From NCBI GenBank assembly GCA_035711465.1, contig DASTCC010000078.1, positions 1-16,248 of the forward strand: 16,248 bases of DNA, in the 5' to 3' direction. This DNA is from DASTCC01 sp035711465. Its GTDB lineage: Bacteria; Acidobacteriota; Vicinamibacteria; Vicinamibacterales; SCN-69-37. Under the pieces are notes generated by a model that made no database searches, was not told the origin of the DNA, and worked only from the letters and a program-made list of their open reading frames with translations. Both the position numbers and the translations under genes were made by a program. Position 1 is the stretch's first letter, and every line of letters begins with the position of its first letter. Shown here piece by piece: positions 7,028 through 12,699 of the stretch.

Positions 7028-7573
7028 ATCGCTTTCGACCGCGGTCCACGACGCGATGATCGCGTCCGCATCAACGAGCGCATCAGGGTGCGCGAGATCC
7101 GGGTCATCGACGACACGGGTCAGCAGCTGGGCATCATGCCGCCGCCGCAGGCGCTGGCGCTTGCCCGGACCAAAGGGCTCGATCTCGTCGAGATTTCCCC
7201 CACGGCCGTGCCTCCGGTCTGCCGGATCATGGACTACGGGAAATACCAGTACGAGCAGCAGAAGCGGGCGCGGGCGGCCAAGAAACATCAGAAGACGATC
7301 GAGGTCAAGGAGATCAAGTTCCGGCCGAAGGTCGACGAGCACGACTACCAGTTCAAGAAGAAGCACATCGAGCGCTTCCTCGCGGACGGGGACAAGGTGA
7401 AGGCGACGATCTTCTTTCGCGGCCGCGAGAACGCGCATCCGGAAATCGGCCGGCGCATCCTCGAGCGGCTCGTCGAAGAGCTCGGCGACGCGGCAATTAC
7501 CGAGAGCGAGCCGCAGAAGGAAGGCAATCAGCTCCACACGATCCTCGCGCCGCGCGGAGGACGAAAGAGCTAG
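7028..7573 (+). CDS. infC: Translation initiation factor IF-3 with ATC start
   Basis: A 181-residue IF-3, which binds the 30S subunit, prevents premature 50S joining and proofreads the start codon and initiator tRNA. The N-domain has VRINERIRVREIRVIDDTGQ and ALALARTKGLDLVEISPTA, with the RIMDYGKYQYEQQK linker. The C-domain has KEIKFRPKVDEHDYQFKKKH and IFFRGRENAHPEIG. The first canonical start is the GTG at 7088, which would delete the conserved NERIR region. The frame stays open upstream to ATC at 7028 (ATC GCT TTC GAC CGC), preceded by a G-rich GGGGGGAG. infC is known for non-AUG starts (AUU in E. coli) that let IF-3 repress its own translation, so ATC is the preferred start. Total length matches E. 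coli IF-3 (180). Confidence 0.93.
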   Translation: MAFDRGPRRDDRVRINERIRVREIRVIDDTGQQLGIMPPPQALALARTKGLDLVEISPTAVPPVCRIMDYGKYQYEQQKRARAAKKHQKTIEVKEIKFRPKVDEHDYQFKKKHIERFLADGDKVKATIFFRGRENAHPEIGRRILERLVEELGDAAITESEPQKEGNQLHTILAPRGGRKS

Positions 7574-7757
7574 GAGTCTGACCCGTTCGCGAAAGCGGGT
7601 CTGAGCGAAGACGCAGACACGGGGTCTGGCCCGTTCGGCGAAAGCCGGGCCCGACACGGACGCAGACACGGGGTCTGGCCCGTTTGGCGAAAGCCGGGCC
7701 TGACACGGACGCAGACACGGGGTCTGGCCCGTTTGGCGAAAGCCGGGCCTGACCCCC
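7573..7757 (+). repeat. Tandem array of four ~49-bp hairpin units in infC-rpmI gap
   Basis: Four head-to-tail units fill the gap: 7573-7620 (48 bp, diverged), 7621-7669, 7670-7718 (both 49 bp) and 7719-7757 (3' partial). Each reads roughly GGGGTCTGGCCC, then GTTT, GGC-GAAA-GCC, GGGCC, then a CACGGACGCAGACAC spacer. The core folds as a stem capped by a GAAA (GNRA) tetraloop. In the last unit GGGGTC also pairs with GACCCC, making a 14-bp interrupted stem. The diverged first unit swaps a G-C pair to A-T in the outer stem and G-C to C-G in the inner stem, keeping the fold. It may be a local REP-like expansion or a cis-regulatory RNA of the rpmI-rplT message. Confidence 0.9.
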
Positions 7758-7777
7758 TAACAGGTGTTTAGACGATC

Positions 7778-7975
7778 ATGCCCAAACTGAAATCGCACCG
7801 GGGCGCAAAGAAGCGCTTCAAGAAGACGGGAACCGGAAAGTTTCTGCGCGCCAAGGCGTTCAAGCGTCACATCCTGACGAGCAAGCCGACGCGTCGGAAG
7901 CGCAACATGCGCGGCACCGAGGTCGCCGCGCCGGCTGATACGGCGAAGCTCCGCCGGATGCTGCCGTACGACTGA
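7778..7975 (+). CDS. rpmI: 50S ribosomal protein bL35
   Basis: A 65-residue basic protein beginning MPKLKSHRGAKKRFKKTG and containing KPTRRKRNMRG, both hallmarks of bL35; the length is normal for the family. It sits between infC and rplT as in most bacteria. A weak AGGTG (7762-7766) precedes the ATG by 11 bases, directly after the tandem hairpin array. Translation may therefore be affected by the folding of that leader. rplT follows after 33 bp. Confidence 0.97.
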   Translation: MPKLKSHRGAKKRFKKTGTGKFLRAKAFKRHILTSKPTRRKRNMRGTEVAAPADTAKLRRMLPYD

Positions 7976-8008
7976 GCCAGGTAGCCGCACCGACTAGGAG
8001 AGACTGCA

Positions 8009-8374
8009 ATGCCCCGCGTCAAGAGAGGCGCCCATCGCCGCGCGAAGCGCAAGAAGCTGCTGAAGCGCGCCAAGGGCTATTACGCCACCAAGAGCAAGCT
8101 CTATCAGGCCGCGCAGGAAGCGGTCGACAAGGCCGGCGACTACGCCTATGCCGGACGCCGCCGCAAGAAGCGGGACTTCCGCCGCGTCTGGGTCGTGCGC
8201 ATCAACGCCGCCGCGCGCGCCAACGGCTTGAGCTACGGCCAGCTGATCAACGGCCTGAAAGTGTCGGGCGTCGGGCTCGATCGCAAGAGCCTCGCGGATC
8301 TGGCGGTCAACCACCCCGCCGTCTTCGCCAGCCTCGCCAAGAAGGCGCAGGCCGCACAACCGGCGCGCGCGTAG
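8009..8374 (+). CDS. rplT: 50S ribosomal protein uL20
   Basis: A 121-residue early-assembly 23S rRNA-binding protein (bL20 in current nomenclature). The N-terminal basic extension MPRVKRGAHRRAKRKKLLK and the globular part (GRRRKKRDFRRVWVVRINAA, GLSYGQLINGLK, NRKSLADLA-like DRKSLADLAVN) are typical. An AGGAG at 7996-8000 lies eight bases before the ATG, a good ribosome site. In E. coli and B. subtilis L20 represses its own operon by binding the leader mRNA; whether that applies here is not visible. It ends 74 bases before pheS, and a strong hairpin occupies that gap. Confidence 0.97.
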   Translation: MPRVKRGAHRRAKRKKLLKRAKGYYATKSKLYQAAQEAVDKAGDYAYAGRRRKKRDFRRVWVVRINAAARANGLSYGQLINGLKVSGVGLDRKSLADLAVNHPAVFASLAKKAQAAQPARA

Positions 8375-8386
8375 GCCGGTCCGCTC

Positions 8387-8428
8387 GGCCCCGCCGGTCA
8401 GCCGATTCGGCTTGCTGACTGCGGGGCC
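8387..8428 (+). promoter_or_regulatory. Long hairpin in pheS leader (attenuator or terminator candidate)
   Basis: GGCCCCGC (8387-8394) pairs perfectly with GCGGGGCC (8421-8428). GTCAGC (8397-8402) pairs with GCTGAC (8414-8419) inside it, leaving a small internal mismatch and an 11-base loop. The bases after it are ATTTCG, too weak for a strong intrinsic terminator. It could reduce readthrough from rplT into pheST. No Phe-rich leader peptide and no T-box consensus was found beside it, so a named regulatory mechanism cannot be given. Confidence 0.55.
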
Positions 8429-8448
8429 ATTTCGTCGCCACGCCCATC

Positions 8449-9498
8449 ATGTCCGCGCCGTCCGTCGAACAACTCCGCGCCGACTTCGAAGCGGCGCTCG
8501 CCTCGGCCGCCAGCGTCGCCGACGTCCGCGCGGTGAAAGACCAGTTCCTGAGCCGCAAGCACGGCCGGCTGACGGCGCTGCTGCGCGCGCTCGGCACCGT
8601 CTCGCCCGACGAGCGCAAGGTGCTCGGCGCGGCGGCCAACGTGCTGAAGCAGGACATCGAAGCGGCGCTCGACGCGCGCGAAGCGGCGCTCGCCGCGAGC
8701 GGCCCGCCCGCCGGGGCCATCGACGTCACGCTGCCCGGCCGCGTGCCGGCCATCGGCCGCCGGCATCCGCTGACGCACGTCCGCGAGCGCGTCGAAGACA
8801 TCTTCATGTCGATGGGCTACCAGGTCATCGAGGGCCCGGAGCTCGAAGACGACTGGCACAACTTCGAAGCGCTGAACATGCCGCCCGAGCATCCGGCGCG
8901 CGACATGCAGGACACGCTCTACCTCGCGTCTCCTGTCGCGACCGCCGATCCGAAGCGGCCGGCGACGCTGCTGCGCACGCACACCTCGGGCATGCAGATC
9001 CGCTACATGGAGACGCACCAGCCGCCGGTGCGCATCATCGCGCCGGGGCGCGTCTACCGCCGCGACAACTTCGACGCCACTCACACGCCGATGTTCACGC
9101 AGGTCGAGGGCCTGGTCGTCGGCGAAGGCGTGAGTCTCGGCGATCTCAAGGGCACGCTGAACGCGTTCGCCTCGCGCTTCTTCGACGCCGACATCCGGAC
9201 GCGCTTCCGGCCGAGCTTCTTCCCCTACACCGAACCGTCGGCCGAGCTCGACGTCGAGTGCAGGGGTTGCCGCGGCAAGGGCTGCCCTCTCTGCAAGCAG
9301 ACCGGCTGGATCGAGATCCTCGGCTGCGGCATGGTGCACCCGGCGGTCTTCGAGGCCGTCGGCTACGACGCCGAGCGCTACACCGGCTTTGCCTTCGGCA
9401 TGGGCATCGAGCGTCTGGCGCTGCGCCTCTACGGCGTCGACGACATCCGCATGTTCTACGAGAACGACCTGCGCTTCCTCGGCCAGGTGGCGCCATGA
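8449..9498 (+). CDS. pheS: Phenylalanyl-tRNA synthetase alpha subunit
   Basis: A 349-residue catalytic subunit of the (alpha-beta)2 PheRS. The N-terminal coiled-coil region (about 1-90) includes KDQFLSRKHGRLT. The class II core follows: GRRHPLTHVRERVEDIFMSMGY, the GPELEDDWHNFEALNMP segment, motif 2 in RVYRRDNFDATHTPMFTQVEG, and motif 3 in FGMGIERLALRLYGVDDIR. A cysteine cluster CRGCRGKGCPLCKQTGW precedes ILGCGMVHP, as in many bacterial PheS proteins. Length is close to the usual 325-350. No clear Shine-Dalgarno is seen before the ATG; a large hairpin sits just upstream. The stop overlaps pheT as ATGA, indicating coupled synthesis of the two subunits. Confidence 0.98.
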   Translation: MSAPSVEQLRADFEAALASAASVADVRAVKDQFLSRKHGRLTALLRALGTVSPDERKVLGAAANVLKQDIEAALDAREAALAASGPPAGAIDVTLPGRVPAIGRRHPLTHVRERVEDIFMSMGYQVIEGPELEDDWHNFEALNMPPEHPARDMQDTLYLASPVATADPKRPATLLRTHTSGMQIRYMETHQPPVRIIAPGRVYRRDNFDATHTPMFTQVEGLVVGEGVSLGDLKGTLNAFASRFFDADIRTRFRPSFFPYTEPSAELDVECRGCRGKGCPLCKQTGWIEILGCGMVHPAVFEAVGYDAERYTGFAFGMGIERLALRLYGVDDIRMFYENDLRFLGQVAP

Positions 9499-11534
9499 AG
9501 GTGCCGATCGCGTGGCTGCGTGAATTCGTGGATCTGCCGGCTGACAGCCGCGAGATCGCGCGCGCGTTCGGCGCCTGCGGCTTCGCCGTCGAGGATCTGA
9601 CCGACGACGTCCTGGATCTCGACATCACCGCGAACCGGCCCGATTGCCTGAGCGTCTACGGCATCGCCCGCGAGGCGGCGACCGCGTTCCGGAAGCCGCT
9701 GAAGCCGGCGCCCGGCCCGGGAACGATCGGCGCGGGACGCGGTCAGAAGATCCCGGTGTCGATCGGCGACGCCGGCTGCGGGCGCTACGTGCTCGCCATG
9801 GCCGACGTGAAGGTCGGCCCGTCGCCGGCCTGGCTCGTCGATCGGCTCGCGGCTGCCGGCATGCGCGCCATCAACAACGTCGTCGACGTCACCAACTACG
9901 TGATGCTCGAGCTCGGGCATCCGATGCACGCGTTCGACGCCGCGAAGCTCGCCGGTCCGGAGATTCGCGTCCGCCGCGCCCGTCCCGGCGAGAAGCTGAC
10001 GACGCTCGACGGCGTCGATCGGACGCTGGAAGAGACGATGCTGGTGATCGCGGATCACGACCACGCGATTGCGCTCGCCGGCATCATGGGCGGCGGTCCG
10101 ACCGAGGTGTCGTCGGAGACGACGCGGATCGCGCTGGAGAGCGCGTGGTTCCGGCCGCAGTCCGTGCGCGCGACGAGCAAGCGGCTCGGACTCAAGACCG
10201 AAGCGTCGGCGCGGTTCGAGCGCGCCGCGGATCTGGCGGCGCCGGCGCGGGCCGCGGCGCGCGCGCTGGCGCTGCTCGCGGAAATCGGCGGCGCGACGAG
10301 CACCGGGCCGATGGTCGACGTCCACCCGCTCGCGATCGAAGCGCGGATGCTGGTCCTGCGGCGGCAGCGCATCGCCCGGCTCCTCGGCCAGGCGATTCCG
10401 GACGCCGACGTCGTCCGCATCCTGCGCGCGCTCGCGTTCGAGGTGACCGATGCCGCGGAAGGCTGGCAGGTCGTGCCGCCGTCGTTCCGCGTCGATGTCG
10501 CGCGCGAGGCCGACCTCGTCGAGGAAATCGGCCGTCATGTCGGCTTCGACCGCATCCCGGCGACATTCCCGACGCTCGACCGTCTGCCGCCGCCGGCGGC
10601 GCCCGGCGTGATCCGCGCCCGCACGGTCCGGCGGCTGCTCTGCGGCGCCGGGCTGCAGGAGGCGGCGACGTTCACGTTCATGGAGGAAGCGGCGGCCGCG
10701 CCGTTCGGCCACGACCGGCCGCTCGTGGCGATCAAGAACCCGCTCTCCGAGAAGTTCAGCGTCCTGCGTCCGTCCCTTCTGCCCGGGCTGGTCGATGCGT
10801 TGATCCATAGCCGTCGTCGTGAGTCCGCGGACGTCCGGCTGTTCGAGTCCGGGACCGTCTTCGCGAACGAGGGCGAGCGCGAGCGCGTCGGCTGGGTGCT
10901 CACCGGATCGCGCGGCGATCACTGGAGCGGCAGCGCCGGCCCGGTCGGTTTCACCGACGTGCGCGGCATCGCCGAGCTGCTCGCCGGCGCGTTCGAGCGG
11001 TCGCTCGAGGTCGTGGCCGACGAGACGCTGCCCTGGTTCACGCCTGGACGCCGCGCGCGCCTTCGTCTCGACGGCGCCGACGCCGGCTGGGTAGGCGAAA
11101 TCGCGCCGGCGATCCTGTCTGCGCGCGGGCTGGGCGAGTCAGGGCCGGTCTACGGCGGCGAGATCGACGCCGCGGCGCTCTCGGAGACGGGCGCGCCGGC
11201 GATCCGCAAGGTCGACGCGCTGCCGCGGCATCCGTCGATCGTTCGCGATCTGTCGATCATCGTCGACGAACGCTTGCCTGCCGAGAGTGTTCGTGGCACG
11301 ATTCGGGCACAGGCGCCTGTCACGCTCGTGGCCGTGCGCGAGTTCGATCGGTACCAGGGCAAGGGTATGCCGGAGGGCCGCGTCAGTCTTTCGCTGCGGC
11401 TGACGTTCCGCGCCGCCGATCGGACGCTGACCGACGCCGAGGTCCAGCAAGCCGTCGACGGCATCGTCGAGGCTCTCGCGCGCGAGCACGCCGCCGTGTT
11501 GCGGGGCACGCCCGGGCGCGCACACGCGGAGTAA
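9495..11534 (+). CDS. pheT: Phenylalanyl-tRNA synthetase beta subunit, compact form
   Basis: A 679-residue PheT, about 115 shorter than E. coli PheT (795). It begins normally (MKVPIAWLREFVDLP...FGACGFAVEDL) but passes within a few residues to LDLDITANRPDCLS at about residue 43-56; in E. coli the matching VTPNRADCL lies about 110 residues later. The missing piece is the EMAP-II-like OB-fold tRNA-binding domain. The B3/B4 editing module (NNVVDVTNYVMLELGHPMHAFD, GIMGGGPTEVSSET, LGLKTEASARFERA), B5, the catalytic-like B6/B7 region (KNPLSEKFSVLRPSLLPGL) and the C-terminal FDX-ACB domain (RHPSIVRDLSIIVDE, LTDAEVQQ) are all present. The reading frame is intact and starts in a 4-bp overlap with pheS, so this looks like a natural compact form, not a damaged gene. 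Confidence 0.96.
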   Translation: MKVPIAWLREFVDLPADSREIARAFGACGFAVEDLTDDVLDLDITANRPDCLSVYGIAREAATAFRKPLKPAPGPGTIGAGRGQKIPVSIGDAGCGRYVLAMADVKVGPSPAWLVDRLAAAGMRAINNVVDVTNYVMLELGHPMHAFDAAKLAGPEIRVRRARPGEKLTTLDGVDRTLEETMLVIADHDHAIALAGIMGGGPTEVSSETTRIALESAWFRPQSVRATSKRLGLKTEASARFERAADLAAPARAAARALALLAEIGGATSTGPMVDVHPLAIEARMLVLRRQRIARLLGQAIPDADVVRILRALAFEVTDAAEGWQVVPPSFRVDVAREADLVEEIGRHVGFDRIPATFPTLDRLPPPAAPGVIRARTVRRLLCGAGLQEAATFTFMEEAAAAPFGHDRPLVAIKNPLSEKFSVLRPSLLPGLVDALIHSRRRESADVRLFESGTVFANEGERERVGWVLTGSRGDHWSGSAGPVGFTDVRGIAELLAGAFERSLEVVADETLPWFTPGRRARLRLDGADAGWVGEIAPAILSARGLGESGPVYGGEIDAAALSETGAPAIRKVDALPRHPSIVRDLSIIVDERLPAESVRGTIRAQAPVTLVAVREFDRYQGKGMPEGRVSLSLRLTFRAADRTLTDAEVQQAVDGIVEALAREHAAVLRGTPGRAHAE

Positions 11535-11537
11535 CCG

Positions 11538-11810
11538 ATGGCACGGACAGCAACCGTGGAAGTACAGCCGATCGATCGCCTCGAAGAAAAAATTCGCCAG
11601 CTGGTGAGCATGATCGATACGCTGCGCGCCGAACGGGCGCGCGCGGTCGACGAAGTGACGCGGCTCGAGCGCGAGCTCGAAGGCGCGCGCGTCCGTCTGC
11701 ACGAAGCCTCGAGCGCGACCGCCGAGATCGGCACGCTGCGCGAGGAGCGCGAGCTCATCCGCAACCGCGTCGTCCAGATGATCGCGCAGATCGACAAGCT
11801 GAATCTGTGA
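11538..11810 (+). CDS. Small coiled-coil protein, ZapB-like
   Basis: A 90-residue protein that is nearly all predicted coiled coil: EEKIRQLVSMIDTLRAERARAVDEV, LERELEGARVRL and LREERELIRNRVVQMIAQIDKL. There is no signal peptide or membrane segment. Size and composition resemble cell-division protein ZapB, which joins ZapA-decorated FtsZ rings in gamma-Proteobacteria, and zapA is the next gene. Coiled coils converge easily, so the name rests mainly on context. A GGAG (11528-11531) overlapping the end of pheT serves as ribosome site, and the ATG comes three bases after the pheT stop. It is therefore probably the last gene of the phe operon. Confidence 0.7.
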   Translation: MARTATVEVQPIDRLEEKIRQLVSMIDTLRAERARAVDEVTRLERELEGARVRLHEASSATAEIGTLREERELIRNRVVQMIAQIDKLNL

Positions 11811-11814
11811 TTGG

Positions 11815-11835
11815 CCGAGGGGCTTTGCCCCTCGG
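11815..11835 (+). terminator. Perfect 9-bp stem after the ZapB-like gene
   Basis: CCGAGGGGC, a TTT loop, and GCCCCTCGG form an uninterrupted 9-bp hairpin five bases after the stop. No T-tract follows. It is placed to end the thrS-to-zapB-like transcript, but it could also be a palindromic repeat unit. The remaining bases to zapA (11836-11999) are GC-rich, with a CTCGCTCGCTTCGCTCGCTC run near 11890, and hold no recognisable gene or strong promoter. Confidence 0.5.
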
Positions 11836-11999
11836 ACTCCCCTACGGCGTCGCTTGCGGGGGCCCCACGATCCCCGCGCCGCTCCGCCGGCTCGCTCGCT
11901 TCGCTCGCTCGTGCAATCGCGGCAGCGGACTCATGAGACACTGATGCGCGACGCCTGCTACTTCGCATCGCCGAGGCGGACGACACGACGGAGGCCGGA

Positions 12000-12314
12000 A
12001 TGAGCAACAGCCGGGTCATGCACGTCGACATCTACGGGCAGCGCTACGCCATTCGCAGCGCGCTCGATCCGCAGTACATCGGCGAGCTCGCCGCGCTTCT
12101 GGACGAGAAGATGCGCCTCGCGGCGCGCGAGCTCTCCAGCAACGATCCCTTGCGCGTCGCCATCGTCGCCTCGCTCAACCTCGCTGACGAACTGCAGCGC
12201 GCGCAGGCCGATGCATCCGGCGCACAGGGCGTCCTGCTCGAGCGCGCCGCGGAGATCGAACGGCTCGTCGACGCCGTGCTTGACGGCGCGAGAGTCAAGG
12301 CCGTCAACGAGTAG
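12000..12314 (+). CDS. zapA: Cell division protein ZapA
   Basis: A 104-residue ZapA-family protein, which bundles FtsZ protofilaments at the division ring in the cytoplasm. The globular head carries VMHVDIYGQRYAIRSALDPQYIGELAALLDEKM, followed by the conserved DPLRVAIVASLNLADELQRA helix and a C-terminal coiled coil (LLERAAEIERLVDAVL). Length is typical (about 100). GGAGG (11990-11994) lies five bases before the ATG. It stands apart from the ZapB-like gene by 189 bp, and a 6S RNA gene follows it, the arrangement known around zapA (ygfE) in Proteobacteria. Confidence 0.93.
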   Translation: MSNSRVMHVDIYGQRYAIRSALDPQYIGELAALLDEKMRLAARELSSNDPLRVAIVASLNLADELQRAQADASGAQGVLLERAAEIERLVDAVLDGARVKAVNE

Positions 12315-12317
12315 ACG

Positions 12318-12362
12318 GGTACGACGAGTACGGTAGGTACGGCGGGTCCGGCGGGCGTGGGC
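12318..12362 (+). repeat. Degenerate 9-bp tandem repeat after zapA
   Basis: Five consecutive 9-mers are related: GGTACGACG, AGTACGGTA, GGTACGGCG, GGTCCGGCG and GGCGTGGGC. They start three bases after the zapA stop and decay in similarity along the array. The frame is not coding. It probably arose by slippage, and it lies directly before a second, 8-bp repeat. Confidence 0.6.
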
Positions 12363-12390
12363 GATGGGTAGCGCTGCGCGGTGTTGCCCT

Positions 12391-12460
12391 CGATTACTCG
12401 ATTCGCCGATTACCCGATCGGCGATCCCCCGATTACCCGATTACTCGATTCCCCGATTGG
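12391..12460 (+). repeat. 8-bp tandem repeat (CGATTACY) abutting the 6S promoter
   Basis: CGAT recurs at 12391, 12399, 12407, 12415, 12422, 12430, 12438, 12446 and 12454, giving steps of 8,8,8,7,8,8,8,8. The consensus unit is CGATTACY, for example CGATTACC and CGATTACT. The last unit, CGATTGG, runs straight into TATAAT, so the array occupies the -35 region and everything upstream of the 6S promoter for about 70 bp. Confidence 0.85.
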
Positions 12461-12466
12461 TATAAT
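12461..12466 (+). promoter_or_regulatory. Consensus extended -10 promoter of 6S RNA
   Basis: A perfect TATAAT preceded by TGG (TGnTATAAT). With standard spacing, transcription begins near 12472-12474, which is where the 5' strand of the 6S closing stem starts. There is no clear TTGACA; the -35 window contains CGATTA from the 8-bp repeat. Confidence 0.8.
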
Positions 12467-12471
12467 GAGCT

Positions 12472-12655
12472 CCCTGCTTTGTTCGTGATGGCTCTGGAGT
12501 GTCGCTTGAGCCGATGTTTTACGACAAAGCGAGTCGCGACGCCGCGTGGTGTGCATGCCTCTGCGATGAGGAAGCCTGAAGCGCGGCTTGTAGAGCGGCT
12601 CCACCTGCTTTAGCAGGTTCATGCGACCTCCCCACACGGCAAAGCGGGGCTCTTC
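12472..12655 (+). ncRNA. ssrS: 6S RNA (SsrS), RNA polymerase regulator
   Basis: About 184 nt with the 6S fold. The closing stem pairs CCCTGCTTTGTTCGTG (from about 12472) with CACGGCAAAGCGGGG (12635-12649). A second stem pairs GGAGTGTCGC (12496-12505, one bulge) with GCGACCTCC (12623-12631). The large central bubble starts with CTTGAGCCGATGTTTT, very like E. coli CCUGAGCCGAUAUUU, and its 3' strand contains the small hairpin CCTGC-TTTA-GCAGG. The apical arm pairs GCCGCG with CGCGGC and ends in CCTC-TGCGA-TGAGG, followed by the conserved GGAAGCC. 6S RNA mimics an open promoter and sequesters housekeeping-sigma RNA polymerase in stationary phase. Its place after zapA agrees with known synteny. 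Exact ends are estimated to a few bases. Confidence 0.93.
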
Positions 12656-12699
12656 TTGTCGACGGATCGGATACCGCCATCACCTTTACCGCCGCCACG

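Noticed and set aside
7573..7757. CRISPR-like array from the regular 49-bp period
   Set aside because: The entire unit repeats, so there are no unique spacers, only four copies, and no cas genes in the window.
8375..8448. T-box riboswitch or Phe leader-peptide attenuator before pheS
   Set aside because: No T-box consensus (AGGGTGGNACCGCG) and no short Phe-rich ORF could be found; only a hairpin is supported.
11836..11999. Possible small gene or clear promoter upstream of zapA
   Set aside because: No frame with a convincing start and ribosome site, and the best -10-like hexamer (TACTTC) is too weak to call.
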